Positions 54,913 to 64,000 of a stretch of 64,000 bases of DNA are shown in pieces. Under the pieces are notes generated by a model. That model had not been told where the DNA came from. It did not search any database and saw nothing but the letters and a program-made list of their open reading frames with translations. Both the position numbers and the translations under genes were made by a program. Location of the stretch: assembly GCA_012845835.1 (NCBI GenBank), contig JABAKD010000006.1, positions 10,956,945-11,020,944 of the forward strand, in the 5' to 3' direction. Each line of letters starts with the position of its first letter. Positions within the stretch are counted from its first letter, which is position 1. Source of the stretch: Undaria pinnatifida. Taxonomy: Eukaryota > Sar > Phaeophyceae > Laminariales > Alariaceae.

Positions 54913-56217
54913 ATGGCAGAGCCGTGTTCCATCTGCTCCGCGGAGGAGGCGGGGGCGGCAACGGCGGCGCACGATGCATCGGAGCCTGCTCCGAGTCGAC
55001 CCAAAGCAGCCCAATCGAAAACCGCATCGAAAGCCGAATCGAAAGCCGAATCGAAAGCCGAATCGAAAACCGAATCGAAAACCGAATCGATGACCGATGC
55101 GGCAACAAAATCGGCGACCGAATTGGAGTCCGATTCGGTGTCCAGCAGCGCTTGGAGCCCTGTCCGTTACGCATCTGGAAAGGGCAAGGAGTTTCTGCTC
55201 AAATTATTCCGCGGGGAGAAGGGAGAGCGCGACGCGCGCCTTCTGCGCCGCGCCGAGCGCCTTCGGCGCCGCGCCGAGCGCCTCGAGCGTCGCAAGGAGC
55301 GTGAGCGTAACGAGTTCCGAACCCGAGACAGGGTCCGAGATAGGACCGAGACGGAGACCGGGACTCGTTCCGCGCCTGTGGTTGGTGTAGATGACTTGAA
55401 GCATCATTGCAGCAGCGGCGTTGTGTATGGTGATGATGGCGCCCGTTGCGGAGACGGAAGCGACAGCGGTAGCAGTGACATCAGCAGCGGCAACAGTGAC
55501 ATCAGCAGGGGCATCAGTGGCATCGGCAGCAGTGACAGTGGCATCGACAGCAGCAGCATTGCCGTCGGCAGCCGCAGCGGCACCGGCAGTGGCACCGGCA
55601 ACAGTGACATCGACGGCAGCAGTGGCATCAGCATCAGCAGCACCAGCAGCATCGGCAGAGCGGCGGGGTCTGGCTCTGGCTCTGGTGCAGTACGAGCACA
55701 CGCCACCACCGCCACGGGGGCGGTGGAGGCGATGGTACCGGTAATAGTAGAGACTTTCGGGGGGTCGGAAGTAGGAGGAGGCTGCACCGCCTCTCCAATG
55801 GTGGTGGACGATAGCCGAAACGCCTCGGGGGGGGAGGGTGGGGGTGCTCACGGCAGGGATGGTGTGGGCACTGCTAGTGGTGGTGGCAGCGGCAGTGGCG
55901 GCAGGAGAGGGGCGGCGAAGAGCAGGCCGGGGCACGGGGTAGGACTGGGGGGGAATAAACCGGGACAAGTGGGAGGAGGGGGGGGCGGACGAGCGAGGGG
56001 GGGGTTAGCGCTACCTGGCGGGGGGGATTTTGCGATCTGGAGCCGCGCTAAGAAGTTGTTGGAGAGGCGGGGTAGGGGGGTCGGGGGGGGGGCGGCGGCT
56101 GCGGTGGCGGCAGTGGTGCCTGCGGTGCGTCGACGGCAGGGGAAGCGCAGGTCGGCGGACGGGAGGTCGGAGGACAGGAAGGAAGCGGTGTTGGGAGCGG
56201 TGCGGTGGGCGTGGAAG
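54913..56217 (+). CDS. GH47 alpha-mannosidase, exon 1 (long low-complexity N-terminus)
   Basis: First visible exon of a class I (family 47) mannosyl-oligosaccharide 1,2-alpha-mannosidase, which trims terminal alpha-1,2 mannose from N-glycans in the ER or Golgi, or targets misfolded glycoproteins for degradation (EDEM branch). Reading from ATG 54913: Cys-containing start (MAEPCSICSAEEAG), SKAESKAESKTES units from a 12-base repeat, a basic helix (RRAERLRRRAERLERRKERE), a Gly/Ser/Asp-rich stretch, and finally KEAVLGAVRWAWK at donor AAG|GTGTGG. The last residues start the catalytic domain (consensus R-x-A-V-x-x-A-F-x-H-A-W). No transmembrane anchor is visible, though class I enzymes are usually type II membrane proteins. 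An acceptor at 54879 and an open frame upstream allow an earlier exon to supply it. The frame stays open past the donor to 56379. Confidence 0.8.
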
Positions 56218-56379
56218 GTGTGGGTTTTTACTTTTCTTTTGATGTTAGTTATGTTCGTTGCTTCCTTGCATTCGATTACCAGGGTTACATTGGTGACGTT
56301 GTTTTTATTCGGTTACCTTCAATTCCTTCCATTACTGCTTGCGACTTTGGTTGCTTGCCTTGACGCTTTTAGGATCTGA

Positions 56380-56890
56380 GCCCGAAAAGGAACGAAATGG
56401 AAGGGGACGAAACGAAGCGGAACGAAATGAAGCTGGCGCGTAACCGACACAAAAAAACGAAACGAAGCCACACACGAGCCCGACACGCAATCAACCCGAA
56501 ATGAAATACCATGAAGCGAAACGACACCGGCACTAAAATCGAACAACCGAAACCACATGCAAATGCACGAAACGAAAAGGAACGAAACTGATAGTGAAGC
56601 AGAATGAAAAAAAACGAAATGAAACGAAACGAACTGAAACGAATCGGAACGAAAACAAAACCGAAACGGTACGATCTGAAATGAAGTGAAACGAAATGAA
56701 ACGAAAACAACACAAAACGACGCGAAACGAAGGGAAACCCGAAACCGAAACGAAACGAAGCAAAATCCGAACCCCGAACCCGAGTCGAAACGAAACGAGA
56801 CGAGACGAAACGAAACGAAACGACAATAACCGAGAACGAAACGGAAACGAAACGAAACCGACACTAAACGACACTCTCTGGTGCGACACG
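56380..56890 (+). repeat. Degenerate (CGAAA)n region
   Basis: cgaaacgaa words recur irregularly with aacgaaatg and accgaaacc variants for 500 bases. Phe/Ser-rich minus-strand ORFs of up to 204 codons are by-products. Confidence 0.85.
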
Positions 56891-57227
56891 ACGGCACCGC
56901 TCTAATCTCGTTGGCTTGAAAATTGAAAGACACCTCGACTGTGAGTCGAGACTTTCGTCTAAATTCATGTTTGCACGCTGCGTGTGATACTTCGATGTTG
57001 ACAGGGGCGCACCGCGTCCGCGTGGATTGAGGATGTGCTATATGTGCTCAACCAGCACGGTGTTCTGTTATCGGGCCTCCCCATCTCCAAACTACCGCCG
57101 CCTTAACCCCTTCAGACCCCGCAAATCCCCCCTATTCTAACTTCAAGTAGATTTGCCCCCAAAAAGGGTTTCCAGTTGTAAAGGCGTTGACTAACGTCCT
57201 TGGTATCCCCCCTTCCACCTGGCGAGA

Positions 57228-57474
57228 AACCAAACCAAGCCAAACCAAACCAAACAATTCCAAACCAAACCAAGCCAAGCCAAACCAAACCAAACCCAAC
57301 CAAACCCGAACCAACCAAACCAAACCAAACCAAACCAAACCAAACCAAACCAAACCAAACCAAACCAAACCAAACCAAACCAAACCAAACCAAACCAAAC
57401 CAAACCAAACCAAACCAAACCAAACCAAACCAAACCAAACCAAACCAAACCAAGTCAAACCAAACCAAACCAAC
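57228..57474 (+). repeat. (CCAAA)n microsatellite
   Basis: About 45 units of aaacc, perfect from 57312 to 57450. Confidence 0.97.
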
Positions 57475-57496
57475 ATGAAACCGACACGAAGCGTAG

Positions 57497-57656
57497 CAGA
57501 ACGAAACGAAACGAAACGAAACGAAACGAAACGAAACGAAACGAAACGAAACGAAACGAAACGAAACGAAACGAAACGAAACGAAACGAAACGAAACGAA
57601 ACGAAACGAAACGAAACGAAACGAAACGAAACGAAACGAAACGAAACGAAACGAAG
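57497..57656 (+). repeat. (CGAAA)n microsatellite
   Basis: About 30 nearly perfect cgaaa units, separated from the ccaaa array by 25 bases. The two pentamers differ by one base. Confidence 0.97.
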
Positions 57657-57830
57657 CGACATGAAACGAAACGAAAACCTAAGCCGAAACAAAACGGACG
57701 CCAATTTTTGAGCATGCTATGGCGCCACACGATGACACGATTGGACTGCCTTTATTGAAAAAACACATATCAACCGCCGACGTACTGTCCATCAGCTAAC
57801 GGAAGATTTCATTATACTCTTGTTTCGCAG

Positions 57831-57917
57831 GGATACACCGCGTACGCATGGGGAGAGGATGAGCTTCGACCGCTGACGCGAAACGGCGAAAATTCCTTCG
57901 GGCTCGGCCTGACCATC
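57831..57917 (+). CDS. GH47 alpha-mannosidase, exon 2
   Basis: Acceptor cttgtttcgcag, donor ATC|GTGAGT. 29 codons: GYTAYAWGEDELRPLTRNGE then NSFGLGLTI. The G-Y-x-x-Y-A-W-G-x-D-E-L-x-P motif and the F-G-L-G-L-T-I motif are signatures of the GH47 (alpha/alpha)7 barrel start. Phase 0 on both sides joins exactly to WAWK before and VDSMDTLW after. Confidence 0.95.
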
Positions 57918-60207
57918 GTGAGTGTTGAACCTGTGCCTGATTGAAGGCTGATTGAAAACTAGCGACCGACGATATGACGACAGCGGGTACGCTGATTTAC
58001 GAGTACCTAGTGACAAGCCAAAACAAGCGCTGTCAAGTACAAACTGTTCTTATCTGTCGGAGATGTTATTAATTATGACATACAATAGGTTTTAGTCTAG
58101 GCGGGACATGCCGATTCGACCGCCCTTAGCCCATGAACTATCGCACCCACGTTTTCTTCGGCAAAATACTTGGAATTAACGTGGGATTTGTTTTTCCAGT
58201 GATGAAAAGAGTCAAGTCAACGCTCTTAACCTGGACGCTCTTTAACCGGGGTGCCGACTGTATCGGACGTTTGGTTATATAAACTACGCCTTTATGGTTT
58301 GTTGTCGTCTTCTCTTGCCCTTAGACGTAAAGACGTTGTTACTGCCCAACGAGATCATCAGCACACCCGATCTCCGCCTTGATTATCCACTCTAATAACA
58401 GAGGGATACACACTATGTGGTTACGGACTGCAGCTATGCAACAACCATTCGCCCTCCTCCCCCTTGGCCGTCGTCAGTGTTGTGCCTGCCTGTGCCTGAT
58501 CGAGGGCTAAAGTTAAGGATTACCGTACAAGGGTCATTCCTAACAAGCACAATAATGTCAGGAATCGTGACGAAAAAAGAGTGTTGCTTTTAGCGAATCA
58601 TGATATTTGTCAAAAGTTCTTTCCTTTTTTTTTCAACTCTCCGTAACGTTGATGTCAAAATTACTGACGAAAAAAACAACGTGATTCTGTTGTCGAAAAA
58701 AATGTAACATATAAGGTTTTCAAAAATGTCAGGAATCGCCATTTTTGTACGGAAAATGGTGATGTTTGAGTTCGTTCGAAACGCGACCTTAACACGCATG
58801 AAAACACAAACGCCCCTGGGATGAATTTCCACAGTTTTTTTTTGCTCAAAAAATAAGTTGGGGCGCGCAGAATGAAAGCCCAAATCGCTTGGGCAAGGTT
58901 TCGTCGAGATATTTCCGTAAGATTTCGTCGTAAGATTTTGTCATAAGATCTCGTCATAAAATCCTGTCGAAATGTTTCAATAGGCGCATCGCTGGGAGGT
59001 TTCACTTTCCCCCGTTTTCGAGACAACCAGCTTGGACTAACCAACCCCTCAGGACTAGATGAAAATCGACGGGCATAGAAAGCTGGGAAATGGGAATGCT
59101 GGACCCTATGCGTGATAAAAATTAAGGCACTTACCGGGGGGTGGGAGAAGGGAAGAGACCCCTGTGACCACGGCTTTGTGTCGAGCTGAGGGTAAGACCT
59201 CGTGCGGAAAGTAATATTAAAAAGTAAAAAATGACGTCTGAGAGTTGAGAGAAAAAACGACGAACGAAGAAGCAACTACGATTACAGCATCGGTCATTCG
59301 AACGAACGTAGGCTAGACTTCTCGGTTAGCGGATTGGGCTTTTATGTCGGACTCCAATGCAAGAAGTTTTATAACACGGGCGTAGCAAGAACTACGGTGT
59401 GCTGCACACACGTGCCATGGGCAAAACCGCACATATCGTTTTCTTTATCGCTTGCGCACGGGTCTCAAAAGGGTGAAGGATTAATGCCCGGGGATAATAC
59501 TGTGCGACGTTTTGTTTTCAGTAAACTAGTGGTGGTGTACAACAACAGTGGCAACAACAACAGTTTTGTGTAAAGCCCCCAAATCCCTCCCTATACTAAC
59601 TGCAAGTAAATTTGTAAAAAAAAGGGCTTCTAGTTGTAAAGGCGTTACTAAACTTTTTACCCCTTTGGGGCTTAAGAGCGAAAAATTGACCAATAAAATT
59701 GACGAAAACAGAATCGGTGACACGAAGCAGCCCGGGACGCCGGCTAGAGGGTGTGCCCACGAATGCGTTCACTAGTATGTTTACCTGTGTGTTAACTAGT
59801 GTGTTCACTAGTGTGTTCACTATTAATAGTGTGCTCACTGGTGTGCTCACTAGTGTGTGCACTAGTGTGTTCGCGTGTGTATCCACTAGTGTGCTCAGTA
59901 GTGTGTTCACTAGTGTGTTAGCTAGTGTGTTCACTAGTGTGTTCGCTAGTGTGCTCACTAGTGTGTTCAAAGCGAAACGGTAGGAGCTATGCGACACACG
60001 CAGCGCTTTCTTATACTACTGGTATTAATAGTACTGCTGGCTCTTCCTAAATGGTTGCTAATGTCGGAAACACCTTGTTTTTTATGTAAACGGGTGAACG
60101 GGCCTCAAAAGGGGTATTATAGCTGTGGTGTACAACGCACACCAGTATTAACAACTGACTACTCGTACTTTTAATTTGCGCTTATTTTCCCTTGCCGCGT
60201 TGGTCAG
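57918..60207 (+). other. GH47 intron 2: several dispersed repeats
   Basis: 58200-58262 contains a decayed mariner-type end (ctctttaaccggggtgccga, then ctgta). 58558-58745 shares the gtcaggaatcgtgac words with 4998. 59070-59250 matches the SINE body at 1215-1365. 59575-59660 is a copy of the aaatccctccctatactaac repeat. 59770-59975 is a 12-base tandem. Confidence 0.55.
59770..59978 (+). repeat. 12-base tandem (actagtgtgttc)
   Basis: About 16 units with variants (gtgctcactagt, gtgttcgctagt). It is open in several frames on both strands (Val/Phe/Thr/Ser and Asn/Thr/Leu/Val), giving false ORFs of about 95 and 130 codons. Confidence 0.93.
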
Positions 60208-60306
60208 GTGGACTCCATGGACACGCTCTGGCTGGCCGGGGAGATGGACGAGTTTGCAAGCTGTCTGCAATGGGTCACTACCGAGATGGACATGGACATC
60301 GACCAG
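60208..60306 (+). CDS. GH47 alpha-mannosidase, exon 3
   Basis: Acceptor gcgttggtcag, donor GACCAG|GTGCAG. 33 codons: VDSMDTLWLAGEMDEFASCL, QWVTTEMDMDIDQ. The (V/E)-D-S-x-D-T-L-W-x-x-G-x-x-x-E-F motif is diagnostic of GH47 enzymes. Directly followed in the mRNA by [10 protein letters not shown]. Confidence 0.96.
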
Positions 60307-60339
60307 GTGCAGTATCCTTCCCTCCGACCCACCCCCCTA

Positions 60340-60546
60340 ACCCCCCACCCACCCACCTACCCACCCTACCCACCCCCCCACTCCCCCACCCCCCCCACCC
60401 AAACACCCACCCTACCCACCCACCCACCCACCCACCCACCCACCCACCCACCCACCCACCCACCCACCCACCCACCCACCCACCCACCCACTCATTCGCC
60501 CACCCACCCACCCATCCGCCCGCCCGCCCACCCACCCGCCCACTCT
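60340..60546 (+). repeat. (CCCA)n microsatellite
   Basis: Nearly perfect caccc units from 60415 to 60490, imperfect on both sides. His/Pro/Thr ORFs and their Trp/Val/Gly antisense are artefacts. Confidence 0.97.
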
Positions 60547-61399
60547 ACCCACCTATCCTCTTTAACATGTAAGCACTGTTTTGTTGTCTCGTCGTTAACA
60601 TCGGCTTATCATTTAATATTTTTTTCGTTTTTCGTTTTTATTTTTTTCGTTTTTCGTTTTTCGTTTATCTTGTAGATACCTGATACCGTTTTATCTTTTG
60701 TCGTTTAGGCTCCACTATAAAATCGATTGCACTGGCCGGTGCGGCACCAGTTACTTACCGTGCGCCTTGGCTATTAATTAATGTCTTTTTTTCAGTTTTA
60801 ACGGGCTGTTTTACGTTGTACCTGGTTATACGTAGCTTTATGAACGCCTCTGCCGTTCCCCCTTTTCAACTTGTAATGTGCCGATTATAGTTTTGTCGTT
60901 CAATCGTTTACATGGTAGTGTTTTTTCGTTTTTCGTGTGGTCGTAGTTCTGCTGCATTGGCTTGACCGTTCAGTCTATTCCTTTAATAATATAATGGTAC
61001 GATCGTTCGCCGGCACAGAACGCGAACGTTTTCAATACGGCTATGTTTTTTTTGAAGCTTGCAAGGGCATGGTTTTATCAATCAATCGTTTACATGGTAT
61101 CGTTCGTCGTTTCAGCGTTTTGTTGGTCAACCGTTTAGTCTTCGTAATCCTTTCGACTATTAATAGTATAAGATGCCTCAATCCTATACCGTATAACACG
61201 GAAGAAAGCACCCCTCACCCTAGATAGCACACACCCACATGAGCACACCGGGTGAAATGTTTTTTGGCTGGTTTTTCTACCGCCACCCTATCACCGGGGG
61301 TACGCTGAATACCACACCCCGTATGAAGATGCGCCTGAAAACCGCATCAAACTCCAAAAAGTTATCACACCACCCGGTGGATACCATTCACCCACAACA

Positions 61400-61424
61400 C
61401 CGCTACTACTACTACTACTACTAT

Positions 61425-61506
<82 letters not shown>

Positions 61507-61712
61507 CCTACTACTACTACTACTACTACTGCTGCTGCTACTACTGCTACTGCTACTGCTACTGCTACTGCTGCTACTACTACTACTACTACTACTACGG
61601 CTACTACTACGACTACTACTACTTCTACTACCACTACTACTACAAACTACTACGAATACCACTACTACTACTACAAACTATTATGACTACTACTACTACT
61701 ACTACTACTACT
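61400..61712 (+). repeat. (CTA)n microsatellite
   Basis: ctactactac with interspersed ctg, tat and cac, about 310 bases. It gives poly-Tyr, poly-Ser and poly-Val frames. Confidence 0.97.
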
Positions 61713-62039
61713 GTGCCCCACAACCTACAACCGGCGCCGGTAATGGCAGTAGGCTTGTGGTCAATCGCGGAACTTGTCGCGTGTTGTTCTACCGTTGTCT
61801 CCAAAACACATCAATGCGCAATGGTACGGTGTGTTTTTGTTCGGGGCCTAACGAAACACTTCATATTTCTCCGAGCAAGCTTTTTTTTAAGTACAAATGC
61901 CATTATTTGCGCCCGGTGGCGATAATAACGCGACCTTGCGCCACTCCCCTAGGAACTTCCCGGAGGGGAACCTTGTACTTCATACGATTATGGCAGCATT
62001 TAGCTTCTCGGCGGGGCAAGGGCCTCTGAGGCAAAAAAG

Positions 62040-62460
62040 TTCCAGGACTTTTCACGAGTCACGACCCGACCCCCCGATCATGTCAGGATTATCGCGGGTC
62101 AAGCGGGGTCAGATCAGGAGGTGTGATAAATCTCATCGGACGGGTCAGGCCGGGTCAGGAGGTTTTTTAACGTCGCGGGTCGGGACGGGTTACCCTGACG
62201 CCACCTGACCCGTGAAAGCCCCGAAATTGTCCAGGGCTTTTCACTTTTCACGGTTCATGACCCGGGCCGCGGGTCGGGTCATGAGGTTTAAACAATTCTC
62301 GCGGGTCGAGTCGGGACGGGTCAGGAGGTGTTGGAAATCTCACGGGTCGAGTCCAGTCGGATCAGGAGGTCTTGGCATCTCACGAGCCGGGTCGGGCCGC
62401 CCTGGGCCGATCCGACTGGTATACCGAGAAGTGATCCGACCTGTGAAAGCCCTGCAATTT
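62040..62460. repeat. GACCCG-rich dispersed repeat, longest copy
   Basis: tccaggacttttcacgagtc, cgggtcaggaggtgt, gggtcgggacgggtt and gatcaggaggtcttggcatc; two half-units, the second beginning at gtccagggcttttcactttt (62230), ending cctgtgaaagccctgcaatttt. Same family as 9230, 19555 and 32020. Confidence 0.7.
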
Positions 62461-63439
62461 TCGGATTTTTTACATCATTGAATGCCTATCCATGGCGGAA
62501 CCTGTAACCAGGTCATGCATTAGGGCTCCGGCACCTGTTCCATGAAGCACGTCGTGAGCTAGAAAGCGTGTTGCGCTTACGCGCCGCAGGCGTGTAGCCC
62601 CTCACAGAGTCCCCCGGAGCAACAACAACAAAAAAGTGGCCATTACGTCAACTCTTTTGGAGCCTGGGTATAGCGACCAAATAGCGAGCAAATCTTTGGC
62701 AAGTGCAATGTTACCCACCGTCTTCGTTATCGCGCAGCAGTTCGAATGGGATAAATACAGTAAAGTCGTGCACCTTGTTTGTATTCTTTCAGCTCGGACA
62801 CAAAATGTAAATGCATTACCAACATCCAAGCAGCCCGCTTTGCTTCTACCTGTCGATGCCGTAAACGTCCGGTTTGTTGGCCACTATTTCCCACTCTCAA
62901 GTCCCAAAGGGGTCAATGTACGCCCGAAAAACACTTGACAAAGTGTATTTAGACACCCAAAACATTGGTTTCGACTTGAGCGAAAACAAAATTGGTCTTC
63001 ACTCGCGTTTCCGCGCCCAACAGGTTTTTCACACGCGTTCCCCCGCCTGTTGCGCTCAACAGCAATGAATTGCAACCCGAAAATTGCGCCAGGGTAACAG
63101 CTAATTGATGCCCTGCCGGTAACAATTCTCCGGCATCGCAGCAAGGCGGGGATATTTGCTGTCATCCCCGGGTTCACGCGTGGGCCTTACCTCCGCCACC
63201 GGCATTACTGTGTGGGAATGGAAAAGCAAGCTGGATTCAGAACAAATATTTCGGTTGAGACGGTTTAGTTTTGACCCGTCAAGGCGTCTTTGGACGTAAC
63301 ATACTAGTTTTCGTGTGTAGACTTCATTGGCGGCTATCCGTCAAGGAGGTCCGTCAAGGAGGTCCGTCAAGGGGCAAGAGTGCCGTCAACGGACATCTTT
63401 GGTTCAGACCTAAACCTTTCACGTGTTAACACACCTTTT

Positions 63440-63740
63440 TGTTATCACAGCCTTGTTGCCGGTATCACTCCCATTGTTATCGAACCCTTTGCTATCACAC
63501 CGTCTTGTTATCATGTAATCGTGCAATCTGTTCGAGGTCTGTTCACGCTCCTTTGCCATCGTTAATACCGTTAGCATACACCCTCGTTATCCCCCCCCCC
63601 CCCCCGCCGTTCCCACACCCTAGCTGCGGGGCTCCCGTGCGTGTTGTTATCACCGGGGATGATTAGATTGCACCCCCTCCACGCAACAGCACACCCGGTT
63701 ATACTATTCTTTAAAGGTCGAAATGTTAATCACCGGGTTC
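63440..63740. repeat. gttatcac / caccggg repeat block
   Basis: ttgttatcacagccttgttg, ccggtatcactcccattgtt, tgctatcacaccgtcttgtt and gttatcaccggggatgatta are the complement of the ladder at 51700-51960, ending just before exon 4. Confidence 0.6.
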
Positions 63741-63777
63741 TGTTTTATTCTGTGTTGTACGGTATATGATCCCGCAG

Positions 63778-63911
63778 AACGTGAACGTCTTCGAGACGAC
63801 TATACGGGTGCTTGGCGGGCTGCTGGCAGCGTATCACCTATCGGAGGAAGAAGGTCTGCTTCGGAAGGCTGAGGACCTGGGCAGGAGGCTGGCGAAGGCC
63901 TTCGATTCACC
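63778..63911 (+). CDS. GH47 alpha-mannosidase, exon 4 (gene continues off the window)
   Basis: Acceptor tgatcccgcag, donor TTCACC|GTGAGA. Reads [40 protein letters not shown] and AFDSP (last codon split, two bases carried). V-x-x-F-E-x-x-I-R-x-L-G-G-L-L is a hallmark of GH47. The Glu of FETTIR corresponds to a conserved acidic active-site residue of the family (Glu330 of human ER mannosidase I, from memory). A-E-D-L-G-x-R-L-x-x-A-F matches the next conserved helix. The sequence is nearest the ER/Golgi mannosidase branch by V-D-S-x-D-T-L-W and A-Y-H-L-S, but EDEM cannot be excluded without the rest. The other catalytic acids and the C-terminal threonine motif lie beyond the window. Confidence 0.96.
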
Positions 63912-64000
63912 GTGAGAACATCCCACCTCCCCCTTCTCCTTCTACAACTCCCTCCACCCCCTCCTTCACGCCTCGGACAGACCACGATCTAGATCATCTA

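Larger units (their letters stand above)
56218..57830 (+). other. GH47 intron 1 with pentamer microsatellites
   Basis: After 150 bases of open hydrophobic frame the intron is dominated by cgaaa-type and ccaaa-type pentamers. 56935-57060 is a copy of the gactgtgagtcgagactttc dispersed repeat, and 57103-57190 a copy of the caaatcccccctattctaac...gggtttccagttgtaaagg repeat. Confidence 0.7.
60307..63777 (+). other. GH47 intron 3, 3.5 kb of repeats
   Basis: Order: CCCA array, T-rich gtttttcg words (60620-60960), unassigned 60960-61230, a caccggg-type repeat at 61240-61390, CTA array, a repeat end at 61930-61980 shared with 44660, the GACCCG repeat at 62040-62460, unassigned 62470-63300, ccgtcaagg words at 63330-63395, and gttatcac words at 63440-63730. 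Confidence 0.7.

Noticed and set aside
55204-55968. Minus-strand 254-codon Ala/Thr-rich ORF
   Set aside because: Antisense to the Gly/Ser/Asp-rich part of mannosidase exon 1, which joins in phase to catalytic-domain exons.
57112-57711. ORFs of Trp-Phe-Gly-Leu-Val, Phe-Arg-Phe-Val-Ser and Lys-Pro-Asn-Gln repeats
   Set aside because: Reading of the CCAAA and CGAAA pentamers, which lie inside the first mannosidase intron.

Overview
This is a eukaryotic nuclear segment: coding sequence is split into short exons with GT...AG borders, introns are long (up to several kb), and most of the rest is repeats. There are no bacterial-style operons, rRNA genes or CRISPR arrays. Because it encodes a centriole protein (POC5 type), the organism should belong to a lineage that builds centrioles or flagella. 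The repeat-loaded introns, CAG/GCN runs and a CPCG-type non-LTR retroelement tail fit a brown alga or other large-genome stramenopile. That assignment is inference, not shown by the sequence.

Three spliced genes can be read from splice sites, reading phase and protein motifs. (1) A POC5-like centriolar protein on the plus strand, about 6.9-20.4 kb. It has a repeat-bearing first exon, centrin-binding helices with two Trp motifs 32 residues apart, and the conserved LLRGMSAMQLEAM segment. (2) A coiled-coil protein on the minus strand, about 40.1-31.5 kb, resembling the centrosome/spindle-pole protein CSPP1. It lies tail-to-tail with the first gene. (3) A GH47 (class I) alpha-mannosidase on the plus strand from about 54.9 kb, running off the right edge; four exons are visible. 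A further first exon with a signal-peptide-like start may lie at 45.3-45.5 kb on the minus strand.

The left end (0-6.9 kb) holds a non-LTR retrotransposon tail interrupted by a tRNA-derived SINE, then degenerate tandem repeats. From 7 to 20 kb, fragments of the POC5 exons, including their splice sites, occur in extra partial copies. From 20.8 to 31 kb the sequence is almost entirely mobile-element debris: an old GAAAGAGGCTTCTCGC-type repeat, a dense short inverted-repeat element family (called MITE-1 here), and a 96-bp tandem. The 31-40 kb gene also carries decayed duplicate exons and, in one intron, a tandem array of a miniature LTR retrotransposon (TRIM) with a target-site duplication. From 41 to 54 kb there are recent tandem duplications (306-bp units), a large inverted repeat and a Tc1/mariner-like element. 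The GH47 introns contain long microsatellites (CCAAA, CGAAA, CCCA, CTA).

No experiment or database search was possible. Exon borders are inferred from consensus sites and phase continuity, and family names come from motif recognition.
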